Assembly (NCBI RefSeq): GCF_005491705.1
Contig: NZ_CP028092.1
Coordinates: forward strand, 5,192,879 to 5,256,878
Reading direction: 5' to 3'
DNA length: 64,000 nt
DNA from: Pontibacter sp. SGAir0037
GTDB lineage: Bacteria > Bacteroidota > Bacteroidia > Cytophagales > Hymenobacteraceae
Of this stretch, positions 1 through 7,774 are shown piece after piece. The notes beneath the pieces are model-generated. The model was not told the DNA's origin. It was given only the letters and a program-made list of their open reading frames with translations, and searched no databases. The first letter of the stretch is position 1; every line of letters begins with the position of its first letter. Position numbers and translations under genes: made by a program.

Positions 1-1439
1 AAGTCTATTGTTTTTTGTAACTCTATATTCGTTTCCATATCGCGGGGCAGCTCCAGCTTCTGCTGTGCTTCGCGTAGGAAAGACAGGTCTTTGTAGATTA
101 AACGGTAGGCAAATTTGGGCTCGCGCATTACACCTGCTGCAAGGCCAACCAAAGCCACATCGCCAGACTCAACCGCCTTTTTAAATGCTGCTGCCAACTG
201 CTGCTCCATCGCCCTCGGAAAATCGGGTTGCTGGCGCATTGAAATTAATCCTTCCAGACCACTTGTTGCAATAATCGGCTGTTTCGCGAGAAATATTTGC
301 TCTTCTATAAACCTAAAGTTGCCAAAGTGGCCCGATAGCGCTTTTAAAAAGTGTGCCTTGTCATACGGATCGTTCGCTGTTTGATATAACCTTCTGAACT
401 GGGCACTGAAATAGTCTTTGTTAGGGCTTTTGCGCAAAATCGCCCATACGAGGTTCGCTCTTACCCGCCCATCCTGTACCTGGCTAAGTAGCCTGTAAAG
501 TAAGGCCGCATCGGCTGTATGATAATTTGCCATCAGGAATTCAGAGGTGGCTACAGCCGTATTCATGTTTTTATCAGTTAAGCCAGCAACAATGGCCTCT
601 GAAATGGTGGCAAATTCCAGCCCGGACATAGCGCGTATGGCACTAAGGCGGACACGGTAGTCCGGATCGCTTTGTGCAATGCCTGATAATATGGCTGCTT
701 TGTCTTCAACGCCAACTTTAGCAAAGGCTTGTGCAGCAGCCATCCTGACTTCCAGGGCTTTATCTGAAGTGGCAGCGTTCAGGAGCTGCATCTTGTATGG
801 CGTCAGGTCCAGCTTGGTTGTGCGGGCCAGATACTGGGCAGCACCAAGGCGTGCTTCATAAGGGTTTTGGTCAGCAATCAGCTTTATAGCTTGTTGTGTG
901 CCCTGTGCACTGTATTGCTGCCTGAGCCCGGCGCGGTACAGACCCCACGCCTGGCCACCAAGCGCAACCGGATTCTGAGCCTTGTAAGCAGATAAATAAT
1001 TCAGCCCTGCTCCTGTGGCTACTTTACCAAGCGATTCTAGCAGTGCTGCCTGTACCTGCGGGTTTTGCTCACGGTTCAGGTGCAGTATAATCGGGTTCTG
1101 TATTTTGCTGTGTCCGATTTGGCCTAGTGCATAGGCTGCGGCAATCTTTAACGATGCACTTGTGTCTGAAAGCATACCCAGTAACTGCGGTATTGCCAGG
1201 GAATCTTGTACCGAAGCAAATGCTAAGGCAGCCTCTTTTCTGTAAGCAGGATTATTATGCTGCAGGTAGGGCAGAAGTGCCTTGGTATTCCGTTCATCCT
1301 GCAGGGTATATATTTGTTGGAGTGTAATATCTGAGAACTTGTTTACTGCCTGAATCTGAACCGTACCAGATTGCTGTGGCTGCCTTTGGCAGGCAGCAAA
1401 TAGCAGGAATAAAACAAAAGGCAGCACGATTTTCTTCAT
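1..1439 (-). CDS. HEAT-repeat lipoprotein, partial (3' end beyond window)
   Basis: The reading frame starts at an ATG at 1439-1437 and stays open to the left edge, so the C-terminus is missing (about 479 codons visible). The N-terminus is a lipoprotein signal with lipobox LLFAAC (Cys about residue 18), so the protein should be membrane-anchored outside the cytoplasm. The rest is a series of about 30-residue alpha-helical repeats of the HEAT type (segments such as NPAYRKEAALAFASV, SASLKIAAAYALGQIG and DPDYRVRLSAIRAMSG), usually protein-binding scaffolds. In Cytophagales, lipoproteins of this layout often continue into a cyclophilin-type peptidyl-prolyl isomerase domain; that part would lie outside the window, so I cannot claim it. 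Confidence 0.75.
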   Translation of the reverse strand, partial: MKKIVLPFVLFLLFAACQRQPQQSGTVQIQAVNKFSDITLQQIYTLQDERNTKALLPYLQHNNPAYRKEAALAFASVQDSLAIPQLLGMLSDTSASLKIAAAYALGQIGHSKIQNPIILHLNREQNPQVQAALLESLGKVATGAGLNYLSAYKAQNPVALGGQAWGLYRAGLRQQYSAQGTQQAIKLIADQNPYEARLGAAQYLARTTKLDLTPYKMQLLNAATSDKALEVRMAAAQAFAKVGVEDKAAILSGIAQSDPDYRVRLSAIRAMSGLEFATISEAIVAGLTDKNMNTAVATSEFLMANYHTADAALLYRLLSQVQDGRVRANLVWAILRKSPNKDYFSAQFRRLYQTANDPYDKAHFLKALSGHFGNFRFIEEQIFLAKQPIIATSGLEGLISMRQQPDFPRAMEQQLAAAFKKAVESGDVALVGLAAGVMREPKFAYRLIYKDLSFLREAQQKLELPRDMETNIELQKTID

Positions 1440-1781
1440 ATTATGGTGGTATTCAGCAATGAATATAGTTAAAACTATAATTATATATTGGTATGTTTTT
1501 ACTTTCGCTATAAAATTAACTTTAATTTTGCTATTGACATTAATTTATTTACATTTAATGGAGTATTCGGCTTTTGTACATCTATGGTATAGGAGTTGGT
1601 TGAAAACACATAGGAGCCCCTTTTGAGGCTGAATGTAAGAATAAGAGTTTAATATTTGATAAAATCATTTGTTAGAATAATTCAAAATTTAACAAATTAA
1701 ATCCTGCTTTACATTCAGCTTAGTAGTATAACATTTCTGTTCAGTAGCATAAAAACAAACTTTCTAAATTATTGATTTTAT
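1440..1781. other. AT-rich intergenic region
   Basis: This 342-bp stretch separates two divergently transcribed genes. It is strongly AT-rich and must hold both promoters, but I found no clean TTTG/TAnnTTTG pair, no hairpin and no open frame worth calling. Confidence 0.5.
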
Positions 1782-2276
1782 ATGTATATAAATCTCTACC
1801 CAAATAAAGAAAAAAGCAAGACCAAAAAAAATCTGCTTCTACTGGGGTTCTTCTTCTTTGCAGGTGGTGCTTACGCTTTTTTTCGTGAGACTGTGCTACA
1901 GGATACCATTCGTGTAAACTGGGTTATAGGTGCCGTGGTTATTTTTATAGCTGGCATTTTATCCATTTTTATGGCCACTGACAGAATATGGTTAAAAGAT
2001 GCCTATTTCTCGATGCAACCCGATTACATTAAGTTCCGCCTGTCTTTCTTCAGCAAAGAACATATGCTGCGTTGGAGCCAGATACAGCAGGTGCGTATTT
2101 CCAAACATTTTGTTTTGTTTGAACTTAATAACCAGGAGCAGGTAGAGCTTAAGCTTGGTGCCATACAAAGTGATGATGTTGCCCGACAAGTAACTTCTTC
2201 TCTACGGTTGGCAGCTCTGGACCATCAGATAGCTGTTAATGGTGTTAAAATGCATGAGCATACTATTAATTCCTAA
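1782..2276 (+). CDS. small two-TM membrane protein, PH-like
   Basis: A 164-residue protein with two hydrophobic segments near the N-terminus (about residues 18-35 and 48-66), followed by a soluble domain of about 90 residues. The arrangement (two membrane spans, then a short beta-rich domain with a WSQIQQVRIS strand) resembles small bacterial PH-domain membrane proteins, but the match is by general appearance only. It stands alone, transcribed away from the HEAT lipoprotein and followed by a terminator. Function unknown. Confidence 0.65.
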   Translation: MYINLYPNKEKSKTKKNLLLLGFFFFAGGAYAFFRETVLQDTIRVNWVIGAVVIFIAGILSIFMATDRIWLKDAYFSMQPDYIKFRLSFFSKEHMLRWSQIQQVRISKHFVLFELNNQEQVELKLGAIQSDDVARQVTSSLRLAALDHQIAVNGVKMHEHTINS

Positions 2277-2337
2277 AGAACCAGGAATGGCAAACAGCTG
2301 AACCTGATTACAAATTTCTGGGTAGGGTATTTACTTC

Positions 2338-2364
2338 AAAAGGGGCTTTTTAAGTCCCTTTTTT
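2338..2364 (+). terminator. Rho-independent terminator after 1782-2276 gene
   Basis: AAAAGGGGC (2338-2346) pairs with GTCCCTTTT (2354-2362) with one G-T wobble, a 7-nt loop, and a run of T after the stem. Confidence 0.7.
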
Positions 2365-2431
2365 GCTTTACAGTCCATTATGAAGAAATGGTGCTGTAAC
2401 CAACGATGAACAATTGTATGTACAGTTTTTT

Positions 2432-2439
2432 TACATTTG
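2432..2439 (+). promoter_or_regulatory. candidate -7 box of cysE
   Basis: TACATTTG matches the Bacteroidota -7 consensus TAnnTTTG. A TTG lies at 2414-2416, 15 bp upstream, which is shorter than usual. It would give a leader of about 70 nt before the cysE ATG. Confidence 0.4.
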
Positions 2440-2515
2440 TGCTTAGTTGTACTGAAGTGCCGGCATAATCGTAAACCCCATAAAGGGTAGTGCCGCATAA
2501 GCAAATACTATTAAA

Positions 2516-3349
2516 ATGAATAAAGAATTTATACATACACTTTTCCAGAATCATGAGAAGGCGCAGCATCGTGTACAGGCATCTGCAATCTGCCAGCTTA
2601 TGGAGGGAGTTATGCAGCTTTTATTTCCAACTCTGGCTGAGCAGCGGTTCGAGTCGGAGGAGGCACTTCATTTATATGTGGAGGGTTTGCAGAACAAGCT
2701 TTCACAGATCATGATGGGCATGGAAAAAGCTTTGCCAGCCCCTGCGCAGGAGCTGGCTACCAAGGTAATGCAGGAAATGCCTTTTATTCATCAGTTACTG
2801 CTGCAGGATGCTTATGCCATTGCCGAAGGTGATCCGGCAGCTCAGAGCCTGGAAGAGGTAATTCGGACTTACCCCGGGTTTAAAGCTGTGGCCGTGCATA
2901 GAGTCGCTCATACCCTGTATAACTTGCAGGTACCATTACTGCCGCGCGTCCTTTCTGAATATGCCCACGCCAAGACTGGTATTGATATTCATCCCGGAGC
3001 CAAAATCGGCACTCATTTCTGTATCGACCATGGTACGGGCGTGGTAATAGGAGAGACGACGGTTATAGGTAATCATGTAAAGGTATACCAGGGGGTTACC
3101 TTAGGAGCATTGAGTGTGGATAAGGCCATGGCAAAAATTAAGCGGCATCCTACAATAGAAGACCATGTGGTAATTTATGCAGGTGCAACTATATTAGGCG
3201 GCAATACCGTAGTAGGAACACGTAGTGTTATCGGAGGAAATGTGTGGCTGACAGAAAGTGTACCGGCCTACTCGAGGGTATACCATCGTCCGCAGATTAA
3301 AGTAAACCAGTCGGCTGGTCCGGCAGATGCCATTGACTTTTCTATTTAA
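2516..3349 (+). CDS. cysE: serine O-acetyltransferase
   Basis: Transfers acetyl from acetyl-CoA to L-serine, giving O-acetylserine, the first step of cysteine synthesis. The 277-residue protein has an N-terminal helical domain (to about residue 150) and a left-handed beta-helix of hexapeptide repeats (about 154-250). It contains the family segment IDIHPGAKIGTHFCIDHGTG, with the D-H-G group at 171-173 expected at the active site, and GVVIGETTVIG. Length fits the EpsC/CysE family. The gene is followed after 109 bp by cysK in the same direction, so the two probably form a cysteine-biosynthesis unit. Confidence 0.93.
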   Translation: MNKEFIHTLFQNHEKAQHRVQASAICQLMEGVMQLLFPTLAEQRFESEEALHLYVEGLQNKLSQIMMGMEKALPAPAQELATKVMQEMPFIHQLLLQDAYAIAEGDPAAQSLEEVIRTYPGFKAVAVHRVAHTLYNLQVPLLPRVLSEYAHAKTGIDIHPGAKIGTHFCIDHGTGVVIGETTVIGNHVKVYQGVTLGALSVDKAMAKIKRHPTIEDHVVIYAGATILGGNTVVGTRSVIGGNVWLTESVPAYSRVYHRPQIKVNQSAGPADAIDFSI

Positions 3350-3458
3350 GATTAGCAGTTTCGGCTGCAGGTATTTGTTGCTACTAAAGCTCTTCTTATA
3401 AACCGGTTTTGTGGTATTATTATCTATTCATCATTAATCCAGATCAAAATATAAACTT

Positions 3459-4376
3459 ATGAAAGTTAACTCAATTTTAGAGACTATCGGGAATACCCCA
3501 ACAGTCAGGATAAATAATTTGTTCGCGGGCAAAAATGCTGAGGTATGGATGAAGCTTGAAAGAAGCAATCCGGGTGGCAGTATTAAAGACCGTATTGCCC
3601 TGGCCATGATAGAAGATGCAGAGCAGAAAGGAATGCTGGAGAAAGACTCTGTTATTATTGAGCCTACCTCTGGTAACACAGGTGTAGGTCTTGCTATGGT
3701 GGCAGCCGTAAAAGGATATCAGTTAGTGCTGGTGATGCCGGAATCAATGTCGATTGAACGCAGGCGCCTGATGGCTGCCTATGGTGCTAAGCTGGAGCTC
3801 ACACCGCGTGAGAAAGGTATGAAGGGTGCTATTGAGCGTGCCAAAGAAATGCTGGGTGAGCACGACAAGGCCTGGATGCCCATGCAGTTTGACAACCAGG
3901 CTAATACGCAGGTGCATGTTGATACCACAGCACAGGAAATTTTGCAGGACTTCCCGGATGGCTTTGACTATCTGATTACAGGTGTTGGTACAGGGGGGCA
4001 CATTACAGGTGTTGCTAAAGTGCTGAAGGAGAAATTCCCGAACCTGCAGGTTTTTGCTGTTGAGCCAGCCGCTTCACCGGTGATCAGTGGTGGACAACCG
4101 GGCCCACACCCGATCCAGGGAATCGGAGCGGGTTTCATACCGAGCATTTTAGATACAAGTTTATTAGATGGTACAGTACAGGTGAAGCATGAAGATGCTT
4201 TTGAGTATGCCAGAAGAGCTGCTTTTGAAGAAGGGATCTTCTTAGGTGTATCGTCTGGTTCTTCCCTGGCTGCAGTTTCGCAAAAGCTGGAAGAAATTCC
4301 GGAAGGTTCCAGAGTGCTTACCTTCTGCTACGACACAGGCGAACGCTATCTTTCTGTAGAAGGTCTGTTTGTATAG
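3459..4376 (+). CDS. cysK: cysteine synthase (O-acetylserine sulfhydrylase)
   Basis: PLP enzyme making cysteine from O-acetylserine and sulfide. The 305-residue protein has all family landmarks: NPGGSIKDR with the PLP lysine at Lys43, the PTSGNTG substrate/cofactor loop at 69-75, and the GTGGHITG phosphate-binding loop. It lies just downstream of cysE and uses its product. The length and the ESMSIERR segment agree with CysK/CysM-type enzymes; the exact subclass (CysK or CysM) cannot be fixed by eye. Confidence 0.93.
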   Translation: MKVNSILETIGNTPTVRINNLFAGKNAEVWMKLERSNPGGSIKDRIALAMIEDAEQKGMLEKDSVIIEPTSGNTGVGLAMVAAVKGYQLVLVMPESMSIERRRLMAAYGAKLELTPREKGMKGAIERAKEMLGEHDKAWMPMQFDNQANTQVHVDTTAQEILQDFPDGFDYLITGVGTGGHITGVAKVLKEKFPNLQVFAVEPAASPVISGGQPGPHPIQGIGAGFIPSILDTSLLDGTVQVKHEDAFEYARRAAFEEGIFLGVSSGSSLAAVSQKLEEIPEGSRVLTFCYDTGERYLSVEGLFV

Positions 4377-4394
4377 CAGCTACAAATTCAAATA

Positions 4395-4436
4395 AAAGGA
4401 AGGGCTTCGCAGCAAACGGCGAAGCTCTTCCTTTTT
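4395..4436 (+). terminator. terminator of cysK
   Basis: A 16-bp stem (AAAGGAAGGGCTTCGC against GCGAAGCTCTTCCTTT, one wobble) with a short loop and a T run after it. Confidence 0.85.
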
Positions 4437-4505
4437 GTATGCCTGATACTTTCTCCGCCGGTTTTCTGGCTTGAGTTGTTTAGTTAGTTACAAATTGGCT
4501 GAAAC

Positions 4506-4544
4506 AAAAAAGCACTTGCTCTGAGATGGAGCAAGTGCTTTTTT
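4506..4544 (-). terminator. original tRNA-Ala terminator, now separated from its gene
   Basis: A perfect 16-bp inverted repeat (4506-4521 against 4529-4544) with a 7-nt loop, flanked by A and T runs, so it can work in both directions. It lies 7 bp beyond the left copy of the tRNA 3' end. Before insertion it would have sat directly downstream of the tRNA-Ala gene on the minus strand. The element now separates the two by 15.4 kb. Confidence 0.85.
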
Positions 4545-4550
4545 ATAAGT

Positions 4551-4597
4551 GTGGAGAATATCGGAGTCGAACCGATGACCTCTTGCATGCCATGCAA
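4551..4597 (-). repeat. attL: 47-bp copy of the tRNA-Ala 3' part
   Basis: Bases 4551-4597 are identical to 19934-19980, the 3' portion of the tRNA-Ala gene from the anticodon arm to the discriminator base. The copies diverge on both sides. This is the classical signature of integration into a tRNA 3' end. This copy is not a working tRNA because the 5' half is missing. Confidence 0.95.
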
Positions 4598-4639
4598 AAG
4601 AATGCTATTTTCCTGTATTTTCTTCTTTATTCAAACATT

Positions 4640-4677
4640 CTAAAAAGCTGCTTTACGATATTGTGAGTGGCTTTTTA
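4640..4677. other. stem-loop in left attachment arm
   Basis: CTAAAAAGC (4640-4648) pairs with GCTTTTTAG (4669/4670-4677) around a loop of about 21 nt, between attL and the integrase. It could insulate int from outside transcription. There is no other gene in 4598-4756. Confidence 0.35.
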
Positions 4678-4718
4678 GTTTGCTTTTATTTTCTGTTGGT
4701 TTCATGTTTTTTCGCTTT

Positions 4719-4736
4719 TTGTTTGTAAATTGTTTG
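4719..4736 (+). repeat. candidate integrase arm-type site, left copy
   Basis: TTGTTTGTAAATTGTTTG occurs here and identically at 19867-19884, near the other end of the element. The left copy continues so that it reads as two tandem TTGTTTGTAAR units with an 11-bp period. Position near both ends but outside the core fits arm-binding sites of lambda-type integrases; binding itself is inferred. Confidence 0.5.
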
Positions 4737-4756
4737 TAAGTAAAATATTTGCAAAC

Positions 4757-6046
4757 ATGTTTGACTATTCAGAAGGCGGTGTAACTCTGGAGGCTGTATT
4801 AGATAAAAGGACTCCTACAAAAGCAGGCTTATACCCAATTAAAATTAGAGTTACCCATAAGAGAGTTCCTAAGTATTACGGTACCGGAAAGTACATCTCA
4901 TTGGATGATTGGGAACTTTTGCCAGACTCTAAAAGCAGGGCTATGCTGGATATTAAAAAAGCTATTCAATATGAGGCTGATAAAGTAAAGGAGCAGGTAA
5001 AGGACCTTGTGAGGAATGATCTCTTTTCTTTTGAGGCACTCAATGGTAGACTTGGAAAAGGTATAGGCTCATCCGTGAACGTGGCTTTCATCTCCAAAAT
5101 GGAAGTAACGATAGAAGATGAAAAGGTGAACACATCTGACTGGTATAAGTACACCCTAAGAAGTATAATCCTGTTTACAAACAGAGATCAGGACCCCAAA
5201 GAACTTAAAGGTGGTAAATTCATAAGTGCGGCATTGTTGCCAGCCAATAAAATTAACATCTCCCAGATCACTGTTGCCTGGCTTCAAAAGTATGAAAAAT
5301 ATCTACTGGATGAAGGTAAGAGCTATACAACGATTTCAATGTATATGAGGGCGCTGCAGTCTATTGTGAATGATGCTAAAGAAGCTGGAGTTATTAAAGC
5401 CTCACAGCACCCCTTTGGCAAAGGCAAGTATGAAATACCGCAGCATGAAGGGAGGAATATTGCCCTAACCATAGCGGATATTGGCAAAATTGTGAAGCAC
5501 GACTGTAAAACTGATACCACTACCATGTGCCGGGATCTTTGGTTTTACTCTTACTTATGTAATGGGGCCAACATCACAGACATTTGCAAGTTCAAGTACT
5601 CCAATATCCGGAATGGTGAGATCTGTTTTTACCGGCAGAAGACAGTAGCCAAGGCGAAAAAGAAAAAGCTCATTCATGCCATCATTACACCAGAGATGAA
5701 AGCAATTATGGAGCGGTGGGGGAATCCTCCTGAAAGCCAGGATATCTACATCTTTCCATTCTTAAAAGGCGGGGAGTCTCCAACCGATGAAAGGCGCATC
5801 ATTAAGAACATCACAAAGCTGATGAATGATAAAATGAAGATCATAGGTGACGAGCTTGGGATCGGTAATATAAGTACCTATACGGCTAGGCACAGCTACG
5901 CCAGTGTACTTAAACGATCAGGGGCTAATATTGCCTTTATATCGGAGAGCTTAGGGCATAATGATCTTAAAACTACAGAGAACTACCTGGCATCTTTTGA
6001 GCAAGAGGAGAGACAAAAGAATGCAGCTTTATTGACTAATTTTTAA
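4757..6046 (+). CDS. int: tyrosine-recombinase integrase
   Basis: Site-specific recombinase that would insert and excise the element at tRNA-Ala. I take the ATG at 4757 (429 residues); a TTG start at 4730 would lie inside the candidate arm site. The N-terminal part carries an arm-binding-like domain (to about 85) and a SAM-like core-binding domain (about 160-225); the C-terminal catalytic domain has Arg378 in the TARHS motif, His401 in SLGH and the nucleophile Tyr410 in ENYL. The canonical first catalytic Arg position (GLRxxE in XerD) appears to be Asn272 here. Related Bacteroidota integrases such as IntDOT also lack the classical Arg I there. Confidence 0.93.
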   Translation: MFDYSEGGVTLEAVLDKRTPTKAGLYPIKIRVTHKRVPKYYGTGKYISLDDWELLPDSKSRAMLDIKKAIQYEADKVKEQVKDLVRNDLFSFEALNGRLGKGIGSSVNVAFISKMEVTIEDEKVNTSDWYKYTLRSIILFTNRDQDPKELKGGKFISAALLPANKINISQITVAWLQKYEKYLLDEGKSYTTISMYMRALQSIVNDAKEAGVIKASQHPFGKGKYEIPQHEGRNIALTIADIGKIVKHDCKTDTTTMCRDLWFYSYLCNGANITDICKFKYSNIRNGEICFYRQKTVAKAKKKKLIHAIITPEMKAIMERWGNPPESQDIYIFPFLKGGESPTDERRIIKNITKLMNDKMKIIGDELGIGNISTYTARHSYASVLKRSGANIAFISESLGHNDLKTTENYLASFEQEERQKNAALLTNF

Positions 6047-6051
6047 GAGTT

Positions 6052-7113
6052 ATGGATATGAACTTTTATGTAAGTAATATTAATAGCGCATCTCAAGCAG
6101 TATTAAACTATAAGCCCCATCCTCTAGCCTTATATAAGGCAGGATTGCTGCCTCAAAGTTTAGCAAGGAAGTACTTTATTGATGAAAGTCCAATCTTTAA
6201 ATATATCACTCTTCAAAAATACAATCTCTATTTTCTTCCTGCTTTTAGTGCATCGATAGATAAACTGCTAAAGGATAATGATACAATTCCTATTGCATAT
6301 ATGCTCAGATATCAGGAAGGCTTCTTTAAGGGCTACGGCTCTTCACTTATTCCATTTATAGATACGCCTGATAATAGAAGGGATGCAGTAATTCAAATAG
6401 TGCTCCAAAAAGATTATGGATTTATTCCTAATGGACTTGCCCAGCCAGGGAGTAGGTTTGAACACAAATATTCTTTAAATGAGTTTTATAGTTATGGTGT
6501 TGAGGTAGGGATAAGTTATAAAGCTTGGGGAATATTGTTGGAAAACATATCCTTATTTGAGAATGCTTTTACTTCTGAAGTAGAAAAGCAAGTTTCAAAT
6601 CAATTTCAATATTTAGGAAACAGGCAAATCATTACAGTTGATGAGAGTATGATGAATAAGCCATTGCTTACAATCCAGATAGCGCCAACTGCTGATAAGG
6701 TAATATCGCCAACAGGTCCTGCAGTTAGTGATTCTATAAACTGTGCAATCGCACGGCACAAAAAACAACCAGATGGTAAGCCTAAACAAATGGCTATAGC
6801 TTTATACTATTATTACCTTCACAGGACTGGGGAGTCTTTAATATTTGATGAAATGGAAGGTGGTAAAATAAATGGAATAAAGACAGAAGCGGAAAGATGG
6901 AATGTGTCTTGGAAGGCACTTCAAACAAAATATAACTCTATATCGATGACAGGTGGTAAAAGGATAAGAACAGCTTCTAATATGAAAAACCACATTAAAG
7001 CTGCTATTGAGTTATTATTTAAAAACCCACATGAACTGTCAGATGTTAATGCTGCATTGGCCCTAGCTAAAGATGAACTTAAGATAGCTGAATTAAGTAA
7101 CCCCCTTACGTAA
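6052..7113 (+). CDS. unknown 353-aa protein next to integrase
   Basis: The gene starts 5 bp after int and probably shares its transcript. The protein has no signal peptide or membrane segment and I recognise no domain. It is rich in Tyr, Phe, Asn and Ile. A basic segment (about 238-250, RHKKQPDGKPK) leads into a helical C-terminal region that ends with KRIRTASNMKNHIKAAIELL. The C-terminal pattern could be DNA-contacting, but this is a guess. Position beside int is where satellites and integrative elements often carry accessory genes. Function unknown. Confidence 0.6.
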   Translation: MDMNFYVSNINSASQAVLNYKPHPLALYKAGLLPQSLARKYFIDESPIFKYITLQKYNLYFLPAFSASIDKLLKDNDTIPIAYMLRYQEGFFKGYGSSLIPFIDTPDNRRDAVIQIVLQKDYGFIPNGLAQPGSRFEHKYSLNEFYSYGVEVGISYKAWGILLENISLFENAFTSEVEKQVSNQFQYLGNRQIITVDESMMNKPLLTIQIAPTADKVISPTGPAVSDSINCAIARHKKQPDGKPKQMAIALYYYYLHRTGESLIFDEMEGGKINGIKTEAERWNVSWKALQTKYNSISMTGGKRIRTASNMKNHIKAAIELLFKNPHELSDVNAALALAKDELKIAELSNPLT

Positions 7114-7131
7114 CCCCTTACCACCCCTTAC
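7102..7131 (+). repeat. three CCCCTTAC repeats upstream of HTH gene
   Basis: CCCCTTAC occurs at 7102-7109, 7114-7121 and 7124-7131, i.e. at 12- and 10-bp steps, about one DNA turn. The first copy overlaps the end of the 353-aa gene. Likely a regulator binding site for the gene at 7169; inferred. Confidence 0.45.
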
Positions 7132-7141
7132 CACTTTTGCA

Positions 7142-7186
7142 AGTCATGATATTTGTCTCATTAACTAAATGAATGAGACAATGACT
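7142..7186. promoter_or_regulatory. nested dyad over the start of the HTH gene
   Basis: TTGTCTCATT (7153-7162) and AATGAGACAA (7172-7181) form a perfect 10-bp inverted repeat with a 9-nt spacer that contains the ATG at 7169. An outer arm pair AGTCAT (7142-7147) and ATGACT (7181-7186) nests around it. It may be an operator or an RNA hairpin that hides the start codon. Confidence 0.5.
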
Positions 7187-7531
7187 AATCCATTTGATGT
7201 AATTGAAGCACGACTTAGCAACATTGAAACATTGTTGCTAGATATTAAACATCATTCTCCAAACAAAGGAGAAGTTGGCCGGCAAGCCGATACTCTTCCT
7301 TTTGAGGAAGCAGTAAAGTTTCTTAATAACCAAGGTTACCCTATTAGTGAATCACAGCTTTATAAACTAACCAGCACCAAACAGATTCCTTTCAAGAAGT
7401 TCGGGAGAAAGCTTATTTTCTCACGTGGGGATCTGCTTGCTTGGTCCAAATTACAGCTGGTAGAGCCAACTAACTCTGCAGAGGAGGCAACACTTACCCT
7501 TGCCAGATCAGCCAGGCGCAAAAGAGCATAG
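7169..7531 (+). CDS. HTH (excisionase/MerR-like) DNA-binding protein
   Basis: A 120-residue protein with a short N-terminal helix (residues 10-27), then a helix-turn-helix domain at about 50-95: FEEAVKFLN, ISESQLYKL, and a wing around IPFKKFGRKLIFSRGDLLAW. This is the typical excisionase/MerR-like fold of mobile-element regulators. As the first gene of the early block it could be an excisionase or the switch regulator. ATG 7169 is used; ATG 7181 is an alternative, and both lie in the dyad described at 7142-7186. Confidence 0.75.
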   Translation: MNETMTNPFDVIEARLSNIETLLLDIKHHSPNKGEVGRQADTLPFEEAVKFLNNQGYPISESQLYKLTSTKQIPFKKFGRKLIFSRGDLLAWSKLQLVEPTNSAEEATLTLARSARRKRA

Positions 7532-7540
7532 GAGGTATCC

Positions 7541-7762
7541 ATGTCAACGATATCCACACCAGAGGCAACATCCAATATTAAAGAATCAGAATGGTATAAT
7601 TGGAGCTATCAGGAGCTATGTCTTGAGAAGGGAGAGCTATATGCTTTTGATAAGGTGCAGATGTATGAACAGCTGTCAAAGCAGTTTGAGGCATGTGAAA
7701 GCTTTATCGTGCATAATTGCCTACTCCTGGCCAGCTTCAAAGAATCTTGCATTAAATCATAA
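7541..7762 (+). CDS. small protein of unknown function (73 aa)
   Basis: Starts 9 bp after the HTH gene with an AGGAGG Shine-Dalgarno at 7530-7535, rare in Bacteroidota and a good reason to trust this start. The protein has no recognisable domain; it is acidic in the middle with several aromatic residues. The first codons (bases 7550-7569) are repeated exactly at 10277-10296. Its place between an HTH regulator and the replication initiator suggests an early element function. Confidence 0.55.
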   Translation: MSTISTPEATSNIKESEWYNWSYQELCLEKGELYAFDKVQMYEQLSKQFEACESFIVHNCLLLASFKESCIKS

Positions 7763-7774
7763 AAGGAGGAGTAG

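Noticed and set aside
4551..4597. Second tRNA-Ala gene
   Set aside because: Only the 3' part (47 nt) is present; the 5' half and D arm are missing, so it is attL.
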